Assembly: GCA_015501605.1 (NCBI GenBank)
Contig: JADNRZ010000002.1
Coordinates: 2,294,001-2,358,000 of the forward strand
DNA length: 64,000 bases
Direction of reading: 5' to 3'
Source of the DNA: Panaeolus papilionaceus
Taxonomy: Eukaryota; Basidiomycota; Agaricomycetes; Agaricales
A model generated the notes under the pieces. The model searched no databases, was not told where the DNA came from, and was given only the letters and a program-made list of their open reading frames with translations. Position numbers and translations under genes: made by a program. Position 1 is the stretch's first letter. Every line of letters starts with the position of its first letter. Shown here in pieces: positions 50,275 to 61,775 of this stretch.

Positions 50275-51986
50275 ATGGTTGCTGGCCTACAAATCCTTCC
50301 TATTTCCCTACTTCTCCTAACTGCTGAACTGGCTTCTGCCTCGAAATCCCATTCCCTTGTTCCACGTTTTATTCATGATATTCACCAAACTGCTGTGAAA
50401 AGGACGCACACTTTAGCAAGCGATATTAGGACTGCATTCAATGGAATACTCCTACCTCGAGATGTCTCATCCGTACCTGCACGAGCTGTCTACTGCAAGC
50501 CGCAGAAACAGGCCCCGCTAAACAACGGTGGCGGAGGTAACAATGGTACGCAAGGTCCATTTCCAACTGGGACGTCGGGATCCAGCTCTCGCTCCACAAC
50601 ACGTACCCGGACCCAGAGCAATCCTTCACCCACAGCCCCTGTCGCTGCTTCTCCTTGGAAGCTGATTGATTCCCATGTACGACACAATGGCTTATCGTCA
50701 CGCGCATCCCTCAAACTCACATTTTTATAGCAAGGGGATGACTTTTTTGACGGTTGGGACTTCTTCACGCTTCCAGACCCAACGCAGGGTATGCTTCCTC
50801 CCTTCTTCGTTGCGATCTGAGACTGTCGAATTGTTTATTTATTTTTCGATTTACTAGGTATTGTCGATTACGTCGATGAAGCCACTGGGGTAAGTTTGGG
50901 GAGTTGTGCAAGACTTCTCGATGATCTGATGTGTCTATCATCTAACAGAGAGCCAATGGGATCCTAGACATCAATAGCCAGGGCCACGCAATCATGCGCG
51001 TCGAAACGACGCCCAACGTCGCGGCCAACAGAAAGAGTATCCGTATAACAACACAAGTTACACTCAACGGTGGTCTCGTTATCATGGATGCGGTCCACAT
51101 GCCCACCGGTTGTGGAACTTGGCCGTACGTCCTACCCTGCCTTTCTATTTTTGGTGCAAGCACTGACTTTTGCAACAGTGCGTTTTGGACAAACGGCCCT
51201 AATTGGCCGCATGGTGGTGAAATAGACATTCTAGAAGGTGTACACGACTATACCAACAACCAAGCTACCATACATGCAGACCTTGGCTGCACCCTTACTA
51301 GCACTGACTCGAGGGTTTTGGCTATCACTGGGAATGTTATCGGAGGAACGGACTGTGCTGCCCTTACCACGGGGAATCAAGGGTGCGGTATCCGTGCAAG
51401 CACAAGCAACTCTTTCGGCGCAGGTTTCAATGCAAATCAGGGCGGTGTTTATGCGAGTAAGTTTAATCCCTCGGCGTCTTGGTCATTGTTTTTTTTTACA
51501 CACCATGCCCCTCCATCTCCGTAGTGAAATGGGATAGCTCTGGCGTTGCTGTCTACTTCTTCCCGCGCGGCTCAATTCCTGCAGATATCACTGCAGAAGC
51601 ACCACAGCCTGATAGTTGGGGACCTGCCCAAGCAAGATGGCCTGCTGCATCTTGTGACCCATTCAAATATTTCAATAACCATCACGCTATCTTTGATACG
51701 ACTTTGTGGTACGTAACGCCCTAAGTTCTACATCCCAATAACTGACCACTATCACGCTATCAGTGGTGACTGGGCAGGTGCTGTGTGGAACTCGGCTGGC
51801 ATTCCAGGTCAGGAGCAAAGCTGCGCACAAAGAACTGGTTTCTCGACGTGTGAAGATTTTGTTCGCAATAATGGAGCTGCGATGGCCAATGCTTGTACGT
51901 GTTCATTTTTGGCGTTTCATTCTGTTTCTAACTGTCCCACAGGGTGGGAGGTTGTAAGTGTAAAGATTTACCAGAACCAGAATTGA
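50275..51986 (+). CDS. Secreted GH16 endo-beta-1,3(4)-glucanase-like protein
   Basis: Beta-glucan hydrolase (laminarinase-like, Lam16A group). A signal peptide covers about residues 1-22 (LQILPISLLLLTAELASA). An unusual extension of about 110 residues follows, with a dibasic KR and a Gly/Asn then Ser/Thr/Pro-rich linker. The catalytic domain begins about WKLIDSHQGDDFFDGWDFFT and contains [34 protein letters not shown], where EIDILE is the E-x-D-x-x-E catalytic motif (nucleophile and acid/base Glu). Cys residues for disulphides are seen (GTDCAALTTGNQGCG, ASCDPF, SCAQRTGFSTC). The last exon gives WWEVVSVKIYQNQN. Six or more introns. No GPI tail. Confidence 0.92.
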
Positions 51987-52247
51987 TACGATATTCGCAA
52001 CGACATGACATGCAAGCATCCTATATCTTGTATCTCACTTATATATGACATTGCAATACCACATATTATTGTTATGTATTGGCCCAGCTTTATAATATAC
52101 AAAGAATCAACTTTATAGAACCAGATCATGCGCACAGCAAAAGATAAAGCGATAAGATGGGTTTAGACGAAACGTCTTTATTTGTTAGGTAGTCCTTGAA
52201 TGGTGTTATACACGTTGCATGGGGAAGGTGTTTTATGGCTACAATGA

Positions 52248-54021
52248 TCATGCGAGTTCCACGAAGTTGGCTGGAAATATACCTTGGCGGCCATGAATCT
52301 TCCCAGTCCACCTGCAGTTTTGCTGAATGTCGGCGTATAATACCCGTGGAGATGATGACCCACGCACCAGTCGTCTGTAGTGTTACTCTTCTTTGTGATA
52401 ACAACGATGTCACCTTTTTTGAACGACAGGTCCCCCTCCTATTGGAAAAAATGTCAGATAATAACCACACGAAAATGCTTGTATACTTTCCTGAGTAGCA
52501 GTGAAGTCAAAGAGAGCAATTGCTCGGGCAACACCTTCAGAGGGTGGGAGTGGAGCAAGTAGCTCCATTCGAGGCTGAATCAATGGCTTGTCTATGGAAG
52601 CTGGATATGACTTTGCATAGGGTGCGCCAGAGCCTGGAGTGTCATCTATAAAGGTGGAGTATGGCCGCACGTCGCTTATCGCAGACTTGAGCGAAGTCGA
52701 CCGTGAAAGTTGAGAGCGGTAGTCACCCTCCGAGAAAATTGTAGAATCAGTACGGCTACTTTGTCGATATGATTTTCTGGGGCCATCGTTCGAGTCCAAT
52801 TGACCAGGAGCGTCGAATCTATAATTGTCCCAAGTCTTACTTCGGACATGCTGTGGTTTTGGAGGAGGAGCCTCTGTAAAGTACGAACCAGAATCGGTCG
52901 CGTGACCCCAAGAAGGGGGAGGGAAAGCAGTAGTGGCAGACTTCTTTCTGCTGAAGAAAGATTTGGGCGAGGAAGATGGAGAATTGTTCGAGACACCACC
53001 AAACATGTACGGTTCGTCTGGAGTCCTTAAATTACTCTGGCTGTCGTTGATCCACTCTCTGTTCCCTGGCATTCCGGTGCATGCTTCTAATGTCTTGATC
53101 AGGGAACTTGCCCATGGAGGAGGGCTCACTGCTCCCCCGAGCAGCATTTTGGCAGTGACAGGTGACTCGTATGCTTGCGCGTTTGCATCTTGGCGTTCAA
53201 CTATGACAGAACCCTCAACGGAGAATCCACCAAAAAGACCTCGAGTTTTGGAGTAACTGTACCTGTTTCGCGAAGAGATAAAAAGTGGTTTAGATTTGAA
53301 ATCAACCAGTAAGTGTAACCTTACATTGCAGCGACTTTGCCATTGGTATTGACTGCACCAGATGCTTCTCCTGTGCGACCTAGGGGCCCAATAGCCAAGC
53401 TCATATTCCCGCCCAATGTCAAAGAACCAGAAGCCATAAAGGATCTCTAGGTTGAATTAACGTGGGAAGTAAGATCTAGAGATAGAAACGGCTCACGATG
53501 GCCTGATAACATGGAGTCAGTGAAGGCAGGAACATGGTGCAAGAATGGTGGACCTTGACGTACAGCACGATTATTGAGAACGATGAGGAAGTCAGTCATC
53601 TCAGCACCGAGCTGGCCACCTACACCGAGACCGGCAGTCCCGATGGCACTTGGGGCGGACCAGGCTTGAGGAGTCTAGTGAGAATCAAAAATCTTCTGGT
53701 ATGTCAAAGATGAAGCATACAGCCGTCATCAAGCTTCGCAATGACCACTCCACTTCCAGCTCTTGCGGAGAACACAAACCCAGCTTTGAAAATTGTGAAA
53801 ATTGCAAAGCCTTTTGCATTTTCTAGGACACTACGTGGCAGGACACCGTCAAGACCATTATTACTTGTGTCAACAAAAGACTTGACTAAAAGTCGATTGT
53901 AAGTGCCTATTTTCAAGTTAAAAATGTTAGATATATTGAACGAACATATCTTCGCAGCTTTTTCGCACTCTTTTGGCAGCGCTTGTGGGAGATTATTGCC
54001 CAGCTTTTTTAAGCTGGCCAT
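52248..54021 (-). CDS. YSC84: SYLF (Ysc84) plus SH3 domain protein
   Basis: Cortical actin/endocytosis protein that binds lipids and actin through the SYLF (DUF500) domain and Las17/WASP-type proline motifs through SH3. The start at 54021 gives MASLKKLGNNLPQALPKECEKAAKIF, then KSFVDTSNNGLDGVLPRSVLENAKGFAIF, a hallmark of the family; FSARAGSGVVIAKL, GTAGLGVGGQLGAEMTDFLIVLN and YSYSKTRGLFGGFSVEGS follow. A disordered linker of about 200 residues follows. The SH3 domain (ARAIALFDFTATQEGDLSFKKGDIV, TDDWWTGKIHGRQGIFPANFVELA) is completed only if the intron with donor GTGCGT after DDW is removed; the stop is then TGA at 52250-52248. Divergent from the surface-protein gene. Confidence 0.92.
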
Positions 54022-54524
54022 GTCGGGGAGATTTGAGTGGGGTAAATCGTTTGAGCGCGAATGATCGTCATTATCATCCAAATATTTAAAGGGGTTGATT
54101 ATATAAGCACTTAAGGTACTTACCATCAACTCTATCAAGGTTATAACTAAACCACCACCACAACCTTGATGCTTTGTTTTTTGTTTCCTTTTCGTTGCTC
54201 GAGTCTTGGTTTTGTGAACTGGGAAAATCTGAAAAAATTGTGTCGATAAAACCCGAAAATGCACGTTACATGACCCGTTATCGGCCTTGTTTGGGTTGTG
54301 TGCCTGTGGCTCGATTATGTACAGCGCACAACTTAATTCATTAGACCCTGAGGATGAGACCGTGTCGGCCGTTCACGCACCGCATTCACCGCAACACCAT
54401 CCTCATTGGAGTGTCAAGGGTACCAACAACACAAACTTGGCACAGCCTCTAGCTCAAAGCTCATCTTACTCTCTCAATTAATGTACCACAGCTGTTCCGC
54501 TCTTTCCTCGACTTATCTTTCATA
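54022..54524. promoter_or_regulatory. Divergent intergenic region with upstream ORFs
   Basis: 503 bp between YSC84 and the membrane-protein gene. The 3' part carries two short ATG-started ORFs leading directly into the downstream start (see separate entries). Transcript ends are unknown. Confidence 0.5.
54317..54481 (+). other. Upstream ORF 1 (54 codons) ending in TAATG
   Basis: ATG at 54317, stop TAA at 54479-54481. The last base of the stop is the first base of the next ATG. Whether it lies in a transcript is not known from sequence. Confidence 0.4.
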
Positions 54525-54525
54525 A
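54481..54525 (+). other. Upstream ORF 2 (14 codons) ending in TAATG
   Basis: ATG at 54481, 14 sense codons, stop TAA at 54523-54525 overlapping the main start codon ATG (54525-54527) by one base. Confidence 0.45.
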
Positions 54526-56540
54526 TGAGGACTTTCTGCAGCGTCAAGGCCTGGCTGCCAATTGCTCTCCCTTTTTTCCCCAATATCCTAAAGGCCAGTG
54601 CGACTCAGGTCGTAACACCATTTTTACCACAGGTACTTGTTCGATCATCCTTGGAAAAAGGAGATTCTTACCATTTTTTAAAAGTCTTTCTTTTTCGATT
54701 GGAATAAACCAGGACAATCTGTACCAGTACCCACAACAGGTTCCCCATCAGTTCAACTGACAATTTCACTTGTAATGACCAACTCTCATTACCAACAGAA
54801 CAATGCGAATCAATACACATAACTTGGGCGCGAAGTACAGCTCAAGGGTGAGTTTGTTTCAAGCCCATGTGAACTTGGAGTCAGTTGTTGAACTACTACT
54901 TACAGGCCTAATCCAACCGCGCCCTACTTTCTACATGTCTACACATCGTTCGTCAATTTTTTCCTTGTGCACACAATATCCCGTCTTATTTTTCGTGATC
55001 CAGTGCCTATGTCACTCCTTTCATAATTCCAGCTGGGGACGGACTCACTTTTGTACGTTGAGATGTGTGCATTGCACTATGCACAAGCTCTAATAATTTT
55101 ATAGGACTGGGCTGTCCCCTTTGCGCCAGGTACTTTGGTGAGATACACTTAATTTACAGTACAAAGCTTTCGCTGATCACATACAACTTTTAGTATCAAA
55201 TCTGCATGGTATGCTGTCCGAATAAGTCTCCCCCAACTCATCAGCTTACCGTTCTACTTACTACAGTTTGACAAATTCGGGAACACTGGTGGATGCCAGG
55301 CAACATACACAGTCATACCACCGCTGACTCCTCCCTCGTGTGCCAACATAACGTTTCCCCCTCTCCTTGATGTTACTGCAGAAGTTGAAAATGGGCCCAT
55401 GTCTCAGTATGGATGGATTAATCAGGTGAGCAATTTGACTGGGGACTTGTATTCATTTACTCAAAAGGCTATAAATCCCGTAATTAGTGTACCGACATAT
55501 CCCTCACGCCCAAAAACGGCACCCCGCCCTACACACTGACCGTAAGTTCTTCGAAGTCAATCGACAATAAAACAATACTTAAATCAACTGCTTTTTCCCA
55601 AGGTCGCCCCTGCTCTACATCCACCATATAATATCTCATCCGATATCAACAAGCCGATGAATTGGACTGTTAGTCTGTCTTGGGCCTCAGCTTTCTTCAT
55701 TAGCTTGGTTGATAGCGAAGGAAATATGTGGTCCAATGGTCCGCTGCATAGTGCAGGGGGAGGTACAACAGCCTGTCTTGCAGGAAACATTACCACTCTG
55801 TAAGCCTTTCATCCACCCTCGTCATGCCAGTAACTTACCTTCCTCTCCGCAGACCCGTAGCTGTGAAGCCTGGTATCGCAGCTGGCGCGGGAATTGGTGG
55901 ACTGATTGTTGGTCTGGCGTTTGGATTTTTGGGCATGTATCTGATTCTTAGCCGGAGGTACAAAGAAAAGCTCAACGCCGATCGATTTGTCCACCTACCT
56001 TCTGGACAACCTGGCTCACCAACTCAGATGGGCTTTGAATACCCATCAGGGTCTTCTCAATACCGACCTCTACCAACGACATCCTCTCCTGGTGTCCTGA
56101 CTTTGAACTCACATCCGTCATCTATCGGTGCACAATTGCATCGTCACTCATCTAACTATCAAGTAGAGCCGTTTCTCATGCCAGATGAACAAGGTCGGAT
56201 TGCGGAGAGACCTCAAACTGCCGTGCACTCCCCCACAAACCCAGGACCATCCACATCCGTCGTTAACGAATCTCATTCTACCTCTGGTGCATCACCACCC
56301 AGTCAGCTTTATGTTCTACATCATGATAGCCAGATGCCTCCTGTTACCATTCTACATCAGAGCGGTACACAGATTGTGGAGCTCCCTCCACGGTATCCGC
56401 CGGGGGAAAGTTCGCGAAGTGATAGTGAAAGGTTCAGTGATGGGCGCACTGATGTGAGTCGGTCAGAAACTGCCCAGCCTCTGTCTATTCATCAACCCCG
56501 GCAACCTGGACAAATCAGAAAGCTCCCTCGAGAACCATAA
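54525..56540 (+). CDS. Single-pass surface protein of unknown function
   Basis: I know no function for this family, though similar proteins appear common in Agaricomycetes. Layout: a signal-peptide-like start (AWLPIALPFFPNILKASA), an extracellular part built from small exons with Cys and aromatic motifs (CESIHITWARST, PNPTAPYFLHVYTS, FIIPAGDG, DWAVPFAPGTL, YQICMFDKFGNTGGCQATYTV), a second similar part (PPYTLTVAPALHPPYNISS, WTVSLSWASAFFISLVDSEG, WSNGPLHSAGGGTTACL), one TM helix (AGAGIGGLIVGLAFGFLGMYLIL), and a basic start (SRRYKEK) to a disordered cytoplasmic tail of about 170 residues rich in Ser/Pro. The two related ectodomain halves suggest an internal repeat. The topology resembles a receptor or wall sensor, but no signalling domain is seen. 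Exon joins in the first 400 bp are tentative. Confidence 0.7.
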
Positions 56541-56776
56541 ACGAGGGTTTGTCCTTTTTCTTTATCTCTTTTCTGGGTTTTGGTGTCGCACATTGTCAAC
56601 ATGGTATTCCGTTGCTCGCTCAGGGTCATCGCATTTCCTCTTTTCTTTTTCTTGTTTTTTGGATGATGATTTTGATGAACCATATGTTTCGCCCAATCTA
56701 CAGCTAAGTCCGTTGGACGACTTGTAGTTTAATCTCTTATATTTAGTAGGTAGAACAGACTAAAGATTAAATTATT

Positions 56777-58473
56777 TTACAAGTTCCTATAAACGCCGAT
56801 AGGACAAGATACCCAACTACCCTTCACATGGCTCCAACCTGTAGGAAGTGCCTCAGTCTCCATGGTGTCAACGTGGCTCATTGCAACAGAATGAGTATCC
56901 TCTGCAAATGCATGTTCTAACTGAATAGAATCGATTCGTTCTAGCATTACGTTCAGGTCCTCTGGGTTCCACTTCTAAAATCGCGTTAGTACAATTAGAC
57001 AGATATTTAAACCCAGTGACTCTTACAGTTGAAGTCCCAGTGGCTGAAATACGCAGAAAGTCAATTGCGGGTTTCAGGTCATCCATCCCCACTGAAAGGA
57101 CATCTAAGAGACGCAAAAATCTGTGCCATCATCAATGTTGTGCTCGTTATATTATGTCTATTCGGAAAAACTGACAATGTTTGAGGTGCTGCAGTTGAGG
57201 GAATTTCGCATCCCATTAGCTGAATCAGGAACACTACTACTTCCTTCCTCAGCTCAGGTAATTGTTGCCTTGTTGCCTCTATAATCCAATTTATCCAACG
57301 CGCAAGGTATTCATCGTAAGATAAATCTGATTTGTTCGAAGCAGCGTCTGGTGTGGAGCAGAATCTTTGAACAAGAATCCGAGAGAAGCGAAGGCATAGG
57401 ATCATCGGGAAGTCTTGATGGATGTTTTGAATGTGCTGGATGAGGGGCTCCCATAAGACGATGGAGGCTTGTGATGGTATAAATGTGTCCTCCGAAGCAA
57501 TTCTTTTCCTGATGCGCGTAATTTTAGCATTCAACTAACTCCATATACTTATGCATACATACTTTTTAGCCAGCGGCACGAGTACACCCCTTTCGGAGAG
57601 TACATCACAAAACCGTTCCAAAGCCCACGCCTCTTTGCCGTCCGAGTCCGACGAAAGACTGTCGGGACGCTGTGTAGATGTCCAACCCAGATCTCCCATT
57701 GTAATGTTTGCTGTTACACGGCATTCAGATATCCATCTCTCTGAATCTTTGAGCAGTGCAATTATCTGGGGTTTATACTGGTTTTTCAACGACGCATCAC
57801 GGGTTATGAGCCGCATGGTTTGCTTATAGCCTTTTAAGACGGGTAGCAATGGTCGGATTTTGGGTGCTTCTTGGGGTACTATTGGCGCTGGATTCAGGAG
57901 AGGCATGAAGTAATTGTGTAGTAGCCATGACATCGACTGTAGAGCAGAAATTATTATTATTATAGATCACTGCACCGGGCATGGATGGACAGTGAACATA
58001 CCTGACGCGCAGCCTCTCTCAAAACATCTAAACTGGGAAGTTCCTCGTGAGTCGCAGCATGACGTAGCTCGACTAGCCATGGAGGAAGATTGAGCTGTTG
58101 TGCAATCGAAGCGATAGATCTAGCATATGCTCCAAGCTGTAGCGGGTCTACTAGCCCATTGACGAGCCTAATGATAGCTGTTGCGTAGCTCTGACGTATA
58201 ACAAGATTCGATCCCATTCTTTGTTCTGAATCTTGTACCAAAACGACTAGTAGAGATAGTGTCGAGTCTAGGGCATGTGGAAGCGGGGTTATTGCCTTCC
58301 AAGCTGAAATCTACAATATTCATGAGGCGAACGTGGTTGATGAAATTATTGAGACTTGCCCTATTTATGGCGTATTTCTTTGCGTCAATGTCATCCTGAT
58401 CGGCGTAGATACATGAGCACATGTCGTCCAATTCTGACAGGGACGCCCATGGGACGCGTCTTGGAAGCCTCAT
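56777..58473 (-). CDS. LAS1: Pre-rRNA ITS2 endonuclease subunit LAS1
   Basis: HEPN nuclease that cleaves ITS2 with the Grc3 kinase in 60S maturation. The start MRLPRRVPWASLSELDDMC at 58473 matches Las1, as do YADQDDIDAKKYAINR, IRLVNGLVDPLQLG, LNLPPWLVELRHAATHEELP (HEPN R-x4-H in RHAATH) and LREAARQSMSWLLHNYFMPLL. Downstream is a helical region and, after the final intron, KWNPEDLNVMLERIDSIQLEHA, then the Las1 tail GWSHVKGSWVSCPIGVYRNL with TAA at 56779-56777. One intron interrupts the coding sequence soon after INRAS. It is head-to-head with the DUF7702-like gene. Confidence 0.92.
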
Positions 58474-58696
58474 GAAGGTCGTGAGGAAACAATTTCGGTG
58501 AAATCTTTTTCAGTCTGACATTGCCACACTTAATCTTATCTAATCTAGCGCTGGTAGTTCTTGGGGGAATTGCCTTTTATAGCCGTGGGCAAGCAAGTTG
58601 AACATAGGCTGATAATTGGAGGAGTGCTTCTCTTTGACTGCACGTCCGATATTCACGACCCCAGAGATACCTTTTACGACCCTTATACCACATACT
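58474..58696. promoter_or_regulatory. Divergent promoter, LAS1 / seven-TM protein
   Basis: 223 bp between start codons. No site is recognised with confidence. An in-frame ATG at 58616 could add 27 residues to the downstream protein. Confidence 0.45.
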
Positions 58697-59646
58697 ATGC
58701 CCAGCCTCGACATCAGAGGGAAGATTGCAGCAGCAGAAATCGGTTTCTACGCCCCGATCGCGGTCCTCACAGCTCTACTTGTATTCCGTTATGCGTTCAG
58801 AAGGGACGCCGGATGGTTTTTCCTATGTATATTTTCCATGGGTAATTACACTCAAACTTTGAACCTTGGCTATTGCAATAACTCGTCGACTTTTAGTTAG
58901 AATTGCTGGAAGCGCCCTTATGCTTGCTGGTCAGTTACAGGGGCAAACAGGTCTCCTGATTGCATCATTGGTCATGGACAGCGCAGGTGTAGGCGCGCTC
59001 CTCTTATCATCATTGGGATTCATTGGGATGGCGTATGTTAATCATTTATATCCTACATTTTACTTGTCTAATCATCAGCTTTTACTTCAATAACATAGCG
59101 GACAACACACCTACAGTGAGAACCGTCGAATCACAACCCTCCTTCGATTCGTTGGAATTGCCACTCTTGCTGCACTTGGCTTGACAATTGCTGGTGGAAT
59201 TATAAATGCCCGACCTGCACAACAGAATACTGGCTTGATACTTCGTCGAGCTGGTGCCAGCCTATTTGCTGCTGTGTATGTTTCCTTGTTCCTCACACAC
59301 GTTGGCACTTGGTCATATCGATGGCACCTACGAAGTTATCGTCGCAATGTACGTCAATCTATTTTATTTTCTGAACCCGTCAACTTAAACCCTCTCCCAG
59401 CTTTTATTCGGAATTTGCACAGCTCTTCCCTTCCTTGGTGTCCGAATAGCGTATGCAGTGATAGCTGCATGGTCATCTTCCGATTTATTTGGTGCACAAC
59501 TATCCCCGAACCCTACATTGGCCAAACTTAACCCCGTTACTGGCACATGGATCCTATACCTTGTTTTGAGCCTCATCATGGAATTTGTTGTTGCTTCACT
59601 ATATCTCTTTTCCAGCACAGTTCTGGCACGCAGACATCACCATTAA
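58697..59646 (+). CDS. Seven-TM integral membrane protein, DUF7702-like
   Basis: Predicted seven-helix protein of a fungal-specific family (DUF7702-like, distantly RTA1-like in layout) with no established function. The start MPSLDIRGKIAAAEIGFYAP is preferred over the upstream in-frame ATG at 58616. Helices seen: FYAPIAVLTALLVFRYAF, the WFFLCIFSM...RIAGSALMLAGQL segment after an intron, LIASLVMDSAGVGALLLSSLGFIGMA, FVGIATLAALGLTIAGGII, GASLFAAVYVSLFLTHVGTW, then after an intron LLFGICTALPFLGVRIAYAV and TWILYLVLSLIMEFVVASLYLF. It ends VLARRHHH. Three introns. Stop TAA at 59644-59646. Confidence 0.82.
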
Positions 59647-59919
59647 TTCGTTGATCATACCATTCACACGTCACTACACACAACGATTCATGATTTCACA
59701 AAAGGGTTATGACCAGTACTAATTTCTTCAGATTGGGATATATAGATTCTTGTAGTTGTAATTGCTGCTATCTTTTAAGGCGTATTACTATTTGCTTCTC
59801 TCACCGCGATACCTCCATCCAAATTTTTCATGGGTTTTTTATGTTGTATCAAAAATCAAATTACTACCCTAAGTGGGGCCGTAGCCGATGCAAAAGTAAG
59901 ATGGCCTCATGAGTTAATG

Positions 59920-61699
59920 TTAGGTATACTCCATAAGGTGCGTCGGTGAGTTGTCGTCCACTTTCCAGAGCCAGAAGGGACCTTGGCAAGAAAAAATGAG
60001 CAAATTCCAAACCTGACCACGGACTTATGAAGAGATACTCACCAACAGGATCATCTGGATTCAGAAGGTATTTAGATACTTCTGTGCACACAAAAAGAAG
60101 TGTGTAGCGTACCTTCGTCGTGGTTATTCGTGGTCCAGACACCGACAACTCCCATAGGGCTTCCAGATCCACCAAGCTGCACACCGCACGAGCTATTGAC
60201 GCTTGTTAGCCTGCAATCCAGAGGAACCGCAGCAGCACTGCATACCTCCACTGAGGAGTATTGTCATATATTGACATCTACAATAATCAGAGGAGTATAA
60301 ACACGTGTATCTAATAATAGCTCATGGAATGCACATACAAAATACCAACGTGGAACGCCGTCCTCGCCTACGGTGACAGCACCTTCCATTGCTGCCTCGT
60401 TCCCATTGACCCCCTTAGATGAACCTGTGAAGCACAGAGGAGGGTAACCAAAGATGGGGGGCAATTTGGACGGTTGGACATCAGGGATTCGAAGGAACCG
60501 CAGTTGGTCAATTGGGACGATAGTTGTTTTCACCTCGATAAGTCGGGTTGCCTCACGGAAACGGGGATCTTTGAAAAATTTAGGATGTCTGGGACCATCC
60601 GCCATGTCTGTAAACTAAATTGCAATGGTCAGTTGTGACGCGAACGGCACATATTGCGATCCTACATTAAACGCTTGACGAAAAGTCAGCAGTAAGTTCG
60701 GAGAAACAAAGTGTGTACAGTGCACATACCGAATAGATCTCTTTTAGAATGGGAGAGTCAACGTAAGTTTCTGCAACACTCGAATATACATGATAGTCTA
60801 CCTATAGTCCATAAAACAGACATAGCGTCTCCAGGTTCCTGGACGAGGTTAGAAATATGATAACAGCAAAGGGGGAAAATAAAACGCTTACCTTCAACCC
60901 CTGCCCAATCACGGGAGCGTCCCCTTGATAGATCGAGACACGAAGGTGGACGGGTTTTTGGCCATGTGCCAGGCAATTCACGGATATTTAAAGCGACAAC
61001 ATTAACGAGGTGTTCAACGTGAACCCAGTTAACACTTCCATCTGGCAAAAAAGGGCCCCACCGAGACTTTGTAGTGTAGTTTCGCAGATCATATACATAT
61101 GCTCTGCTGATATCGCGCCTGGATAATAGCACATCTAGTAGTGACTCCCGTTCAGAAATGACGTCTGCATCTGCTTTGTAATTCGTGCCAGTGACGACAA
61201 GAGTGAGATAGGATTTCAGCTGTGCTGTTAATTGTGCATCTTCCGTTGAATCCAAAGTGGAATATAGATTAGTGAGTAAGCGCGTTTGGAATATAACGTC
61301 CTTTAACCAGGAAAGGTTGTCAGAGGTGCCTGTACGAGATACAGCTGCGACTGAATCGTCAATGGAAGCAATGATGGCTCGAAAGGCAGAACGCCTATCC
61401 TCAGCAGATGGTGGACCATGGAAGAATATTGTGGTTGCCCGCATCCTTTGAATGAGTTGATTTTTCCAGTCGTAAGAAGGAAGTAAATTTGATGAAGTGC
61501 CTTGATAATGGACATGGATAAAAGCAGGTGGGTCGAATGCATTAAGATAGAGATGTCGCCAAAGAAATAGATCTGTTGATGAACAAATGAGAGAATAAGC
61601 AGATTTACAAGTTAAAGAGAAATAAGCAGCAGATTGAGGTAGACAAAAGGATAAAATGTGTTGTAAAAGTTCGACTGGGAGAGATATGATGAGGGACAT
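59920..61699 (-). CDS. F-box protein, basidiomycete type
   Basis: Probable substrate adaptor of an SCF ubiquitin ligase. The N-terminal F-box is LISLPVELLQHILSFCLPQSAAYFSLTCK. A helical middle follows and then WVHVEHLVNVVALNIRELPG, RDWAGVEGTWRRYVCFMDYRDLFD (two introns, one splitting Arg), FKDPRFREATRLIEVK, VQLGGSGSPMGVVGVWTTNNHDEGDDPVGPFWLWKV. This C-terminal block is common in Agaricomycete F-box proteins. At first sight stops follow MDYR and YSS, but removing GTAGAC...AAAAG and the following short introns restores a continuous frame to the stop TAA at 59922-59920. Very close (76 bp) head-to-head with the prenylcysteine oxidase gene. Confidence 0.85.
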
Positions 61700-61775
61700 T
61701 GTCGTGGTAAGTAATTAACAAGCGTGATTACACGTTTATAATACTCATCACTCTCTTTAGCTTTACTCTCTCATC
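61700..61775. promoter_or_regulatory. 76-bp divergent promoter, F-box / prenylcysteine oxidase
   Basis: Only 76 bp separate the two start codons. TTTATAATAC near 61735-61744 could serve as a TATA-like element for one or both genes. Confidence 0.5.

Noticed and set aside
53704..54264. 186-residue minus-strand ORF extending upstream of YSC84
   Set aside because: The upstream part is low-complexity and reads through an intron; Ysc84 homology starts at MASLKKLG (54021).
59111..59308. Minus-strand ORF inside the seven-TM gene
   Set aside because: Shadow ORF of a clearly coding plus-strand exon, with no splice context or recognisable protein.
60758..60880. Stops suggesting the F-box gene is broken after MDYR
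   Set aside because: A 62-bp-class intron (GTAGAC...CTAAAAG) followed by a short exon and another intron gives MDYRDLFD with an open frame into the conserved FKDPRFREATRL block.
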